Assembly: GCA_003649715.1 (NCBI GenBank) | Contig: QMSS01000005.1 | Span: forward strand, 1-24,027 | Length of the DNA: 24,027 bases | Direction: 5' to 3' | DNA from: Thermoplasmata archaeon | GTDB taxonomy: Archaea > Thermoplasmatota > E2 > DHVEG-1 | Shown: positions 1 through 7,168 of the stretch, in pieces | How positions within the stretch are numbered: position 1 is the stretch's first letter | Layout of the letters: each line of letters begins with the position of its first letter | Translations under genes and position numbers: made by a program | The notes under the pieces: generated by a model | The model's database searches: none | Seen by the model: the letters and a program-made list of their open reading frames with translations, nothing else | What the model was told of the DNA's origin: nothing

Positions 1-112
1 CAAAGCGGTAGGGAAACACCCGGTCTCATCCCGAACCCGGCAGTTAAGCCTACCTGCGTAATTTTCGGTATTATGGTGCGCGAGCCCATGGGAAGATTAC
101 CTCCGTATGGGG
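1..112 (+). rRNA. rrf: 5S ribosomal RNA, 5' end cut off by the window
   Basis: Core 5S signatures are visible: GGGAAACACCCGGTCTCATC (12-31) followed by CCGAACCCGGCAGTTAAGCC. Helix II forms between GGTAGG (7-12) and CCTACC (49-54). The helix IV arm forms between GTAATTTTC (58-66) and GAAGATTAC (92-100), around the archaeal-type stretch GGTGCGCGAGCCCATGGG. By comparison with haloarchaeal 5S about 9 nt, the 5' strand of helix I, lie before the window. The 3' end is therefore inferred at about 110-115, because the helix I partner is not visible. Whether it belongs to an rRNA operon cannot be seen. Confidence 0.9.
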
Positions 113-221
113 GCTTGAACCTTTGGCCTAGGTGGAGAGCCCTGGTTGATCTCTTTCGGGGGATCTTCTAGGGTAAGCTTCACTGCTTGAAAGTCAGGGG
201 TTCTTGGTACGCTGTCAAGCC
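112..221 (+). other. hairpin-rich segment downstream of 5S rRNA
   Basis: GGCTTGA (112-118) is the exact reverse complement of TCAAGCC (215-221), closing about 110 nt. Inside, CCCTGG/CTAGGG-like arms flank GATCTC...GGGGATC around 140-173, and AAGC/GCTT form a small hairpin near 175-188. GAACC (117-121) can alternatively pair with GGTTC (199-203). This could be a processing or 3'-trailer structure of the 5S transcript, or a small RNA; I do not recognise a family. From about 222 to 424 the sequence is A/T-rich and I see no gene, only a 6-bp hairpin (TGTTTC 352-357 with GAAACA 362-367). Confidence 0.35.
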
Positions 222-424
222 ATCCCTTTACATTACACTTTACATCCCATTTGTTTTTTTATGATTCATTGATAAAAAATTAGAAGCAAAAGATGATAGA
301 TGATTTCCAACCTTTTTTGTTCCATCAATAAATGTTAGCTCATGAATTCTGTGTTTCATAGGAAACAAGAAAGTTCTCCGAGAATCCGTTTTTTACAACT
401 TCAGTTTATTTTTTAGTTTATTTT

Positions 425-438
425 ATCAGATATTCCTC
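425..438 (+). repeat. left terminal inverted repeat of the IS
   Basis: ATCAGATATTCCTC; pairs with the right-end copy at 1395-1408 with one mismatch. It lies 41 bp before the transposase start. Confidence 0.7.
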
Positions 439-478
439 TAATACAGTGATATATTTAAACCCTTGAATTATTTACAGC

Positions 479-1370
479 ATGGGGATGGGAATGAAATGCC
501 CATACTGTAAAAACGAAGAGATCGTAAAGGCGGGTAAGAGGTACAACAAATACGTTGAAAAACAGCTTTACCGGTGTAAATCCTGTAAGAGAAGATTTAT
601 AGAGAGGGATGGTTTTGAAAAGAATGAGTTATCCAAAAGAGATAATCTTGAAAACCCCGCACTTATATGCAGAAGGATTATCTCTTTCCAAGATAAGGGA
701 TTTCATCTGGCAACATGAGGGATACTATCTCTATGATAGTGTTATTCTTTACTGGGTTAGAAAGTATGCTCATTTATTAAAGGATTTTGAAAGGAATTTG
801 AAACCAGAGATAAAAGGTAGAGTACATATGGATGAGGTTGTTTTTGAAGGAGAAGAGGAAGAAAATCTATGATATAAATGCGGTTGATGGAAAAACCGGT
901 TATAATCTTTTCTCATCTCTTAACTGATTCTCTATCTCTACCGTATTTTCAGGAAGTTCTTTAAAGAACTCAAGCGTAAGATATATGATCAGTGTTTGGA
1001 TAGGTATAGGAGGTACAAGGAGACAGGAGAGGATGAAAGAATAGTTTTTGTAAGCGATAAAAGAGAGCATTACAGGAATGTCTTTGACAAATTCTTTTCC
1101 AGAACATGTAAGCTTACTCATGGTGTTCCAATAGCATGTAAAAGATACGGGTTTGAGTATAATACTAACCCAGTTGAGAGATATAATGAGGATATAAAGT
1201 AGAGGTATAAGGTGATGTGTTGTTTCAAATCATTTGAATCTGCAGATGCTTTCCTGGATTTAAGGAGAATGGTTTATAGCTTTGTAAGGGGAGATGAGAC
1301 AAGGGCTATGAGAGCTGGTATAACCCTTGAACTCGGGAGAAACTGGTTGCAAGGTTTAATAAAAATTTGA
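479..1370 (+). pseudogene. IS transposase pseudogene (zinc ribbon plus DDE type), several frameshifts and a stop
   Basis: Reading begins with ATG at 479, giving a Cys4 zinc ribbon (CPYC ... CKSC) within the first 40 residues. Homologous-looking sequence moves to another frame near 610-625 and continues as a helix-turn-helix-like part (YAEGLSLSKIRDFIW). It then reaches a first-Asp motif HMDEVVFEG and frame is lost again near 850-870, where NAVDGKTGYNLF appears in another frame. From about 960 it resumes as FFKELKRKIYDQCLDRYRRY with the typical carboxy-terminal motif NTNPVERYNEDIK. A TAG at 1200-1202 interrupts this, and the frame then runs on (RYKVMCCFKSFESADAF, ending GITLELGRNWLQGLIKI) to TGA at 1368-1370. 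At least two frameshifts, one premature stop and probably lost sequence between 905 and 955 make it a remnant. Confidence 0.85.
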
Positions 1371-1394
1371 ATCCTCAGATGTGTCATTCATTTC

Positions 1395-1408
1395 GAGGAA
1401 TATCCGAT
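1395..1408 (+). repeat. right terminal inverted repeat of the IS
   Basis: GAGGAATATCCGAT, the reverse complement of the left end (425-438) except for one base. It lies 25 bp after the transposase stop. Confidence 0.7.
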
Positions 1409-1481
1409 GAATGGGTTGTATATCTTTTTTGCAATGTAAGCCTTTTTAGGGGGCATAGAAAATTTTGTAGAACACCATAAG

Positions 1482-1490
1482 CTTATAAAA
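1482..1490 (+). promoter_or_regulatory. TATA box upstream of the membrane methyltransferase gene
   Basis: CTTATAAAA in an A/T-poor flank. Archaeal spacing would start transcription near 1511, giving a leader of about 110 nt before the ATG at 1620. The leader contains a short untrustworthy open frame (1522-1599), but nothing else recognisable. Confidence 0.4.
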
Positions 1491-1668
1491 CCTTACCTTT
1501 TTAACTTTTAATCTAGGAGAGATTATCCAGCAGAAAATCTTGTTTAGATATTCGTTGTTGTCTGAAATTGATCAAAGTCTAATAAAAAGAATAAGGTGAA
1601 TGGAGGTGTTGAGCCAATAATGGGTATGATAGACAGATATCTTTTGGTGAAACCATCTTGTCAGAGGG

Positions 1669-2097
1669 GTGTTTGAGTGGTGCCTATTACTAGCAAGCGG
1701 ATTTTACGGATACTTTTTCTCAGTATTAGTTTTGCCATTTCATCAGTATTTCATGATTTCTGGAGTTATTCTTTTTATTTTAGGATTAGGTGTTCATGGA
1801 TTATCGCATAAAGAACATAAACAGGCGCATTCTAAAGCAGAGGATATAAAAAGGATAATAACAACGGGTATATATTCAAAGATACGGCATCCTGGGTATT
1901 TGGGACTAATTTTGATGTATACTGGAATGGCTTTCTGGTTTTATAGTCTAATACCTGTTATCATCGCAATAATCTTTACAGTATTGCATGTTCTAACGGC
2001 TTTAAAGGAAGAGGAGTATCTACTTAGGAAATTTGAGGAGAAATACAGTGAATATATGAAGCGGGTACCATGGAGATTTATACCAAAAGTGTTTTGA
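1669..2097 (+). CDS. PEMT/ICMT-family membrane methyltransferase, probably frameshifted at its start
   Basis: The 142-residue protein has the signature of the phospholipid N-methyltransferase / isoprenylcysteine carboxyl methyltransferase (PEMT/ICMT) superfamily: TTGIYSKIRHPGYLG for SAM binding, then a hydrophobic pair of helices, then EEEYLLRKFEEKYSEYMKRV. These enzymes are integral membrane proteins that methylate lipids or prenylcysteine; the substrate here cannot be told. About four hydrophobic stretches are visible. The only start in this frame is GTG 1669. A better start lies in another frame at ATG 1620, 11 nt after a strong GGAGGTG (1602-1608). It encodes 18 residues (MGMIDRYLLVKPSCQRGV) and stops at 1676. 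Removing one G from GGGG at 1666-1669 would join the two into about 159 residues. Either the gene is recently broken or the true start is the weak GTG. Confidence 0.75.
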   Translation: MFEWCLLLASGFYGYFFSVLVLPFHQYFMISGVILFILGLGVHGLSHKEHKQAHSKAEDIKRIITTGIYSKIRHPGYLGLILMYTGMAFWFYSLIPVIIAIIFTVLHVLTALKEEEYLLRKFEEKYSEYMKRVPWRFIPKVF

Positions 2098-2221
2098 TGG
2101 ATAGATTTTATGCGATTCTCGAGTTTCATCTTGGTGCTATCACAATTGAATAATGATCGAGTATCTGTCTTCGAAATCTCGTTAATCGACGACATGTTTA
2201 TCTATTTTTGAGCGGAAAGAC

Positions 2222-2243
2222 TTTGGTTTTTTTATAAACCAAA
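2222..2243. terminator. stem-loop between convergent genes
   Basis: TTTGGTTT (2222-2229) pairs with AAACCAAA (2236-2243) around a 6-nt loop. AAAGACT (2216-2222) and AGTCTTT (2258-2264) could form a further outer stem overlapping the end of the minus-strand gene. On the + strand it is followed by GGGTTTTTAG. It sits exactly between the + gene ending at 2097 and the minus gene ending at 2254, so a shared terminator is plausible. Confidence 0.45.
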
Positions 2244-2253
2244 AGTAGGGTTT

Positions 2254-2880
2254 TTAGAGTCTTTTTAATGTACTGTAAAATCGTTGTAGAGCAGTGATGT
2301 TGCCGACTATGGCGAAGTAGAGAAGCACCAGTTCTAGTAGAGAGATCATCCCTGGTATATCTATTTTGTAGTATAGAAGGATGTGCTGTGCTATGGGGAA
2401 TATCATGAGCAGCAGCAGTCTATCTGCTCGTCCCAGGAGCCCCGAGTAGTTTCTTTTATAGCCGATTGCCTGTGACTGTGTTCCCATGTAGCTGGTTAGC
2501 AGCATGCCTATGATGGCGATGAGCCCAATGCTTGGTCTACACCATGCGCTTAATGCAAGTCCGCCTACCATAAAAACATCTGAGTATCGATCCAGTGCAT
2601 GGTCAAGGAAGTCGCCTTTGGCTGATGTTTTTTTCATCATTTTTGCAACTTTTCCGTCGAGAGCATCGAATAGACCGTTTAGGAAAACGAAAAATGATGC
2701 AAGGTAAAGGTAATGGTTGTATGGCTCATGTTCTGGTGTGGATAGGTAGAAGAATGCTCCTGCTATAAATGCAAAAAGTAGGGAGACCCAGGTTAGTATG
2801 TTGGGATGTATTTTTGAGAATCTTTTTGCAACAATTGAGAGTATGGGATCTATGTTTTTTCTTTGTCCCTCGAGCACCAT
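2254..2880 (-). CDS. CDP-alcohol phosphatidyltransferase, archaetidylinositol phosphate synthase-like
   Basis: Membrane enzyme of the CDP-alcohol phosphatidyltransferase family. It transfers an alcohol phosphate onto CDP-archaeol in polar lipid synthesis. The signature D-x2-DG-x2-A(R)-xn-G-x3-D-x3-D is seen as FDALDGKVAKMMKKTSAKGD followed by FLDHALD; a Lys stands where Arg is usual. About five or six hydrophobic helices follow. Among archaeal members it looks closest to the inositol-1-phosphate-using synthase, but substrate is inferred. I place the start at ATG 2880 (MVLEGQRKNIDPI), which is preceded by AGGAAAAGAA; an in-frame TTG at 2904 would add eight residues and has no ribosome binding site. 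It is the last gene of the operon with AK6 and glyA, 80 nt after AK6. Confidence 0.8.
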   Translation of the reverse strand: MVLEGQRKNIDPILSIVAKRFSKIHPNILTWVSLLFAFIAGAFFYLSTPEHEPYNHYLYLASFFVFLNGLFDALDGKVAKMMKKTSAKGDFLDHALDRYSDVFMVGGLALSAWCRPSIGLIAIIGMLLTSYMGTQSQAIGYKRNYSGLLGRADRLLLLMIFPIAQHILLYYKIDIPGMISLLELVLLYFAIVGNITALQRFYSTLKRL

Positions 2881-2960
2881 TTCTTTTCCTGCCTTCTCTT
2901 TCAAGAAGAATCTTTTTCTACAACTATCATTTTTTGGAGGGGTGTTCTTTGGGGATTTTT

Positions 2961-3515
2961 TTATTGAAATTTTTTTAATATTTCCTCAGACCAATCGATC
3001 TTGCCTATATTATATTTTTTCATGGGTTTGAATTCGTTTTTTATGATTTCTATGATGGATCCTGCTACTGTTTCTATAGGTTTTTGTGTGGTGTCAATTT
3101 CGAAGATGTTTTCTTCTGGATGTATATCGGTTGTTTCGCAGAGGATGATGTCTAATATTTCAGCTTCTATGTTTTCCATTATTTTTTCTTTTCTCCATTT
3201 TTTTTGGATTAAACGTTTTTTTAGTTCATCTGGATGGCATCGTAGTATGATTATTTTGTCTATATTTTGTAGTAGATGTGCGATGTGCCCTTCAACAAAA
3301 ATAATGTCTGTGATATCTGCATATTTTTCTTTGATGTAAGTGTCTAACCGGTCTATATCTATTATTTTGGAGTTTCTTTTTTTGTCTATGCCTGTTATGA
3401 ATCCTTTTTTTATGGCGGTTTTGTTTAGGTCAACAATTTTGTATCCATTTTTTTTTAGTAGATATGACACAGATGTTTTGCCGGTTCCTGGTGTGCCTGA
3501 TATTCCTACCAACAT
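2961..3515 (-). CDS. adenylate kinase-like NTPase, AK6/Fap7 family
   Basis: The 184-residue P-loop protein starts MLVGISGTPGTGKTS, a Walker A motif at the extreme N terminus typical of AK6 (eukaryotic Fap7/hCINAP). The family pattern continues with a short NMP-binding part, FVEGHIAHLL, IILRCHPDELKKRL, and KKWRKEKIMENIEAEILD, which covers the lid region. Family knowledge: Fap7 is an adenylate kinase/ATPase needed for the last steps of small-subunit rRNA maturation, binding uS11; archaeal orthologues interact with the same protein. Start ATG 3515 follows AGGAAAA. It lies 36 nt downstream of glyA and 80 nt upstream of the lipid gene, so it is the middle gene of a three-gene operon. Length is normal. 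Confidence 0.87.
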   Translation of the reverse strand: MLVGISGTPGTGKTSVSYLLKKNGYKIVDLNKTAIKKGFITGIDKKRNSKIIDIDRLDTYIKEKYADITDIIFVEGHIAHLLQNIDKIIILRCHPDELKKRLIQKKWRKEKIMENIEAEILDIILCETTDIHPEENIFEIDTTQKPIETVAGSIIEIIKNEFKPMKKYNIGKIDWSEEILKKFQ

Positions 3516-3551
3516 TTTTTCCTATATTTATTTTTGTCATGTGGGGTTTTT

Positions 3552-4850
3552 TTAGTTTGTTATCTTGTGGTAGTCGTATCCTCTGTATCCTTTTTTGAAG
3601 CAGTAGTGTATTTCTTGGAAGTCTTTACGCATGTCATTAACTATTTCTCTTATTTTGCTGGTTTTTTCTTTTTTTTGTAGCACTCTTTCGAAAAGTTCTG
3701 CAATGTAGTCCATTTCGTTTTCCTTCATTCCTATGCGTGTTAGTTCTTGTGTTCCCAGTCGTAGACCTGAGGGGTTTAGTGGGTCTTCATCTCCTGGTAT
3801 CATGTTCATGTTTGTGATTATGCCTGCCTCCTCTAGTTTTTTTGATGCTTCTTTGCCTTTTCCTTTTCCTATTTCTACTAGTATTTGATGTGATTCTGTG
3901 AATCCTAGTTTTTCGCCGAATACTTTGAATCCTCTTTCGAATAGTGATTGCCCAAGTTTTTTTGCATTTTTTATTGTCTGTTCCGCATATTCTTCGCCGA
4001 ATTCTAGATGCTCAGCAAAGGCTATAGCCTTAGCTGCAACATGATGTAGATGATAGGAGGAGGTGACTCCGGGGAATACTCCAAAGCCTAGTCGTCTTAG
4101 GAATCTTTTGTCCTCATCAGTGTTGCCTGTATGATCAGACAGCAATATGCCTCCTTGTGGACCTGGAAGGGTTTTATGTGTGCTGCCTGTCATAACATCT
4201 GCTCCCTCTCGTAGTGGGTCCTGGAATCTTTTACCTGCTATAAGACCCAGTACATGTGCCGCATCATATACCACATATGCTCCTACATCGTGTGCTGCCT
4301 CAGAAATTTCTTCAAGAGGACTTGGGAATAAAAAGACAGATCTGCCACATAATGTTAGCTTCGGTTTAACCTCTCTAATCAATTTCACAGCCTTATCGAC
4401 ATCTATGTTCATCTGATCATCATCAAATGGAAAAGATATCAGATCGATGCCGCGTAGGCCTGCTGCACCCCATTTTCCAAAAGATATGTGTGCGCCATTG
4501 GCTGTGTCTAGTACTACTGCAGGTTCACCTGGTTTGATGAGTGCTTTTAAAACAGCCATATTAGCGGTTGTGCCAGCAGTTGGTCTCACATCAGCATATC
4601 TGCATCTAAAAAGTTTTTTTGCAAGCTCCATAGCCTTTTCTTCTACACGATCGAAAAATCTGCATCCCTCATAGTATCTATTGCCTGGTGTTCCCTCCGC
4701 GTATCTACCATGAAAGTCTGTTAAAAGCATTTCCTTGCACAATGGGGATAAAACATTTTCACTAGCAATCATTGGTAGGGAGGAACCAAAGTATTCGTTG
4801 TTTTTCATCGCCTGTTCTCTGATATACTCAACCTCATCATACCATTTCAT
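3552..4850 (-). CDS. glyA: serine hydroxymethyltransferase
   Basis: PLP enzyme interconverting serine and glycine while charging the C1 carrier (tetrahydrofolate or, in many archaea, tetrahydromethanopterin). The 432 residues are full length. Visible landmarks: MIASENVLSP near residue 27, GTPGNRYYEGC, PTAGTTANMAVL, YDAAHVLGLIAG (Asp and His contacting PLP) and the Schiff-base lysine in MTGSTHKTLPGPQGG. The C-terminal domain has MNMIPGDEDP and SGLRLGTQELTRIG. ATG 4850 (MKWYDEVEYIREQ) fits family starts. It has no clear Shine-Dalgarno, and a TATA-like box about 35 nt upstream suggests a short leader. First gene of the operon glyA > AK6 > CDP-alcohol transferase. Confidence 0.95.
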   Translation of the reverse strand: MKWYDEVEYIREQAMKNNEYFGSSLPMIASENVLSPLCKEMLLTDFHGRYAEGTPGNRYYEGCRFFDRVEEKAMELAKKLFRCRYADVRPTAGTTANMAVLKALIKPGEPAVVLDTANGAHISFGKWGAAGLRGIDLISFPFDDDQMNIDVDKAVKLIREVKPKLTLCGRSVFLFPSPLEEISEAAHDVGAYVVYDAAHVLGLIAGKRFQDPLREGADVMTGSTHKTLPGPQGGILLSDHTGNTDEDKRFLRRLGFGVFPGVTSSYHLHHVAAKAIAFAEHLEFGEEYAEQTIKNAKKLGQSLFERGFKVFGEKLGFTESHQILVEIGKGKGKEASKKLEEAGIITNMNMIPGDEDPLNPSGLRLGTQELTRIGMKENEMDYIAELFERVLQKKEKTSKIREIVNDMRKDFQEIHYCFKKGYRGYDYHKITN

Positions 4851-4881
4851 ATAGATCTCACAAAAGGCTGAATATTGGAAT

Positions 4882-4890
4882 CTAAATAAA
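4882..4890 (-). promoter_or_regulatory. TATA-like box of the glyA operon
   Basis: Read on the minus strand, TTTATTTAG lies about 32-40 nt before the glyA ATG at 4850, predicting a transcript start near 4860 and a leader of about 10 nt. Confidence 0.35.
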
Positions 4891-5181
4891 AAGGTAATGG
4901 AACCAAAAAAATTCTTAATGATTTAGAATTATAGCAGGAGGGTAGAGAAGGGGAAATATCCAGATATGAATGTATATGTAGAAATATATGTAAAGATATC
5001 TAAAAATATTTGTTTTTATATATTATATTTGCTGCATGTGACTTTGTACTTATTGCCTCTACTATGAACATAGGAAACATTATAGTGGAATAGTTTTTTT
5101 GTCATACTGAAAAAATTGTTAATCACAATTCCCCCCGTACATTTTTCTCCTAAAAAATTTTATATGCTATGTCTGTATCGC

Positions 5182-5285
5182 GGGAGGTTATAACAGTAAA
5201 ATGGGGGATGGGATGCAGGCAGGCTAACTGGAAAAAGAGAACATATTTTAGCCTGCCTAAGATGGACTCCCACCTGCATTGAAGA
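5182..5285 (+). ncRNA. candidate structured RNA with alternative pairings (unknown family)
   Basis: AGGCAGGCTA (5217-5226) is the perfect reverse complement of TAGCCTGCCT (5249-5258), a 10-bp stem with a 22-nt loop. ATGCAGG (5213-5219) can instead pair with CCTGCAT (5273-5279), and GGGA (5210-5213) with TCCC (5268-5271), so two exclusive folds are possible. A TATA-like TTTATATGC (5158-5166) lies the right distance before about 5188. There is also an 8-codon open frame, ATG 5201 to TAA 5225-5227 (MGDGMQAG), behind GGGAGG (5182-5187), so a leader-peptide role is another reading. Sequence alone cannot prove transcription. Confidence 0.35.
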
Positions 5286-5389
5286 ACTCATATAAAAGAG
5301 TAACTGAAAAAAATATCATTATGACACAATCAACATACTGTCATATTTACACAATAAGTTTAAATAAACGTAAGTATCAGAAATAATAT

Positions 5390-5470
5390 TTGGTGAGGAA
5401 GGGACAGAGAGCCTCTGCTGGTCCTTTTTGATCCCTCATGATTTATCATCCCCCCTTCCTTTCCTCCCCC
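5390..5470 (+). ncRNA. candidate small structured RNA (unknown family)
   Basis: An outer stem pairs 5395-5403 (GAGGAAGGG) with 5453-5461 (CCCTTCCTT), eight Watson-Crick pairs plus one G-U. It encloses two hairpins: CAGAG (5405-5409) with CTCTG (5413-5417) around AGC, and ATGAT (5438-5442) with ATCAT (5445-5449). A TATA box TTTAAATAA (5359-5367) predicts transcription starting at about 5389, right where the structure begins. No open reading frame explains the segment. Confidence 0.4.
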
Positions 5471-5753
5471 AAAAAATGGTTGGAAAAATAATCTTCATCT
5501 TACCTATATCCATTGTATTTCTATTGGAAACAACTCATTTTGATAAAACAATTGTGTTAAAATGATGAAAAAGATAAAAGATTGATGAGAAGATGATGGA
5601 AAACAACAAACTATATAAGATAAATGGCTTTTTATGAAAAACCCTCTAAGTGTTTAGAAATTTAGAAAACCAGATATACATCAGAAAAACTAATTATGAA
5701 AGAATATTTGAGACACAAAAAATATAGAGAAATGTTAGGAAAAGGGGATCTAG

Positions 5754-5993
5754 ATGGTTAAGATAAACATCAGCATAGAAGGAGAAGATATCTCAGATAT
5801 CATTAATGAGTTGATGAAAATAGGAACTGAGCTGATAAAATCAAATAGGAGAGAGATCAGAGATATAATGAGGATATTCGCAGATGAGGCATTGGATGTA
5901 ATGATGGAACGTAGAGTTTTAGAAAAGGGAGCGCAGCTCTATAAAAAAATCAATAGCGAGATAAACTGGACATACAGAAGAGAAAAACAATAG
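5754..5993 (+). CDS. small hypothetical protein, 79 aa
   Basis: I do not recognise this protein. It begins MVKINISIEGEDISDIINEL after AGGAAAAGGGGATCTAG, which supplies a purine-rich ribosome binding site, so ATG 5754 is well supported. The N terminus suggests one beta strand followed by helices with alternating charge (KSNRREIRDIMRIFADEALD); no cysteine cluster, signal peptide or membrane segment is present. It stands alone on the + strand, convergent with the M24 peptidase gene, and 280 nt downstream of the structured RNA candidate. A weak hairpin ACAAAA/TTTTGT (6005-6021) follows its stop. Helical, charged composition would suit an adaptor or nucleic-acid-associated protein, but that is only inference. 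Confidence 0.65.
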   Translation: MVKINISIEGEDISDIINELMKIGTELIKSNRREIRDIMRIFADEALDVMMERRVLEKGAQLYKKINSEINWTYRREKQ

Positions 5994-6044
5994 AAACGAA
6001 AGACACAAAAAAATATTTTGTATAAATCCAAACTTTCCTCTTCT

Positions 6045-7136
6045 TCACATTACCTCTAGTAATTCCCTGGTGGTATTTGTTAGTAACTCTATGCCGTTCT
6101 TTACAATGAGTATGTCATCTTCTATTCTGATTCCACCAAAGCCGGGTATATACACACCGGGCTCAACAGTTAATACCATGTTTTCCTTTAGCTCTATGTT
6201 GCTTTCTGGACTGAAACCGGGTCCATCATGAACTTCTAATCCAAGAGAATGCCCCGTAGAGTGAGTAAAGCAGCCTTTGAATTTTGTGTTGTTTATGTAT
6301 GAAGAGACTACACGATGTATTTCCCCAGCTTTTATACCAGGTTTTATTGTTTCAAATCCAATTTTTTGAGCTGTTAAAACAGTCTCATGCATTTCTTTTT
6401 GTTTTTTATCTATTTTTCCAAACACAAATGTTCTTGTTATATCAGAATTGTATCTTTTGAAACATGCTCCAAAATCAAGCAGTACCAAATCACCTTTTTT
6501 TAGTTTAGTGTTTCCATGACTGTAGTGTGGCTCTGCAGTGTTTTTTCCAAAGGATGATATTGTATCAAAAGCAGGTTTGTCTGCTCCATTTTTTTGTAAC
6601 AAATAATCTATTTCTGCAGCTACTTCATATTCATGTATCCCGTCGCATAGCATGTTTGGTATTTTTTCCATCACTTGATCTGCTATTTTACAGGATTTTT
6701 TTATAGCTTGTATCTCTAAAGTATCTTTTACTAGTCGTGCTTTAACGAAACTATCTGAGATGTCTATGAATTTTGAGTTGGGGCATAGTTTTTTTAGTTT
6801 TTGGTAGTCCATATATGATATATGTCTGGAGTTTATTCCAATATTTTTGATGGGTGATAGCATCTCTTTTAGGATATTGTTTCTTTCCTCAATGCTTTTA
6901 TATATGGTGATGTCTGCATCTGCTTTTTTGGCAGTCTCAGCTTCAAGTTCTGATATGATAAGATCTATTTTGCCATCTGTGTATAGTATTGCTGTGGCTT
7001 CTTCGAATATCCCATTTTCTAATCCAGTTGTATAGAAAAAGTTTTTATCGATGTATGGAAAAACAGAGTTTTTTATTATTATTGTATCAATTTTTTTTTC
7101 TGTAAGTCGGAAAATTTTTTTTATTCTATTTTTCAA
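6045..7136 (-). CDS. M24 family metallopeptidase (Xaa-Pro dipeptidase/aminopeptidase P-like)
   Basis: The 363-residue protein has a creatinase-type N-terminal domain (about residues 1-130) and a pita-bread catalytic domain. All five metal ligands are visible: Asp in VLLDFGACF, Asp in NSDITRTFVFG, His in HSTGHSLGLEVHDGPG, Glu in TVEPGVY and Glu in GGIRIEDD. This is the pattern of proline-specific dipeptidases that clear X-Pro peptides in the cytoplasm. The start is TTG 7136; no ATG occurs in frame for many codons. A TATA box centred near 7163 predicts transcription starting almost at the TTG, so the message may be leaderless. The alternative is a slightly longer leader using GGTGAT (7144-7149). 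Transcribed convergently with the 79-aa gene. Exact substrate preference is not readable. Confidence 0.9.
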   Translation of the reverse strand: MKNRIKKIFRLTEKKIDTIIIKNSVFPYIDKNFFYTTGLENGIFEEATAILYTDGKIDLIISELEAETAKKADADITIYKSIEERNNILKEMLSPIKNIGINSRHISYMDYQKLKKLCPNSKFIDISDSFVKARLVKDTLEIQAIKKSCKIADQVMEKIPNMLCDGIHEYEVAAEIDYLLQKNGADKPAFDTISSFGKNTAEPHYSHGNTKLKKGDLVLLDFGACFKRYNSDITRTFVFGKIDKKQKEMHETVLTAQKIGFETIKPGIKAGEIHRVVSSYINNTKFKGCFTHSTGHSLGLEVHDGPGFSPESNIELKENMVLTVEPGVYIPGFGGIRIEDDILIVKNGIELLTNTTRELLEVM

Positions 7137-7156
7137 TGGAGTATCACCGGGTGGGG

Positions 7157-7168
7157 AAATATTTATAG
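7157..7168 (-). promoter_or_regulatory. TATA box of the M24 peptidase gene
   Basis: Minus-strand CTATAAATATTT, about 21-32 nt before the TTG start at 7136. A palindromic GTAGCTAC (7169-7176) lies directly upstream and could be part of an operator. Confidence 0.5.

Larger units (their letters stand above)
423..1410 (+). mobile_element. degenerate insertion sequence, about 990 bp, with terminal inverted repeats
   Basis: A decayed transposase reading frame (479-1370) is bounded by imperfect inverted repeats: ATCAGATATTCCTC at 425-438 and GAGGAATATCCGAT at 1395-1408 (13 of 14 positions match), extendable by two bases outward. No target-site duplication is obvious outside the repeats. The total length suits a small single-ORF DDE element. 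The transposase resembles the zinc-ribbon DDE type seen in archaeal IS elements of the IS6/IS1-like kind; the exact family is not certain. The copy is non-functional because of frameshifts and stops, although the repeats survive. Confidence 0.75.
4851..5753. other. long intergenic region without protein genes
   Basis: No convincing coding sequence occurs in these 900 bases. Besides the two structured segments entered separately there is an inverted repeat AATTGT (5114-5119) / ACAATT (5125-5130), operator-like in form, and strongly A/T-rich flanks with many ATAT runs around 4965-5035. The stretch 5471-5753 is A-rich and appears to be just the upstream region of the 79-aa gene. Confidence 0.5.

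Noticed and set aside
112..221. Intron-containing tRNA suggested by a 7-bp acceptor-like pair
   Set aside because: The 17 nt before the 3' strand do not form a T-arm (GGGTT against CGCTG do not pair) and no D-arm or anticodon arm is recognisable.
900..1121. 73-aa minus-strand reading frame inside the IS
   Set aside because: It overlaps the clear + strand transposase remnant and probably reflects the palindrome and a possible inversion, not a gene.
1522..1599. Short open frame after AGGAGA in the methyltransferase leader
   Set aside because: It has no standard start codon at the right distance and is too short to judge.
5540..5600. C/D-box guide RNA suggested by repeated TGATGA
   Set aside because: No matching CTGA D or D' boxes lie at the needed spacing; the repeats are simple A/T/G-rich sequence.
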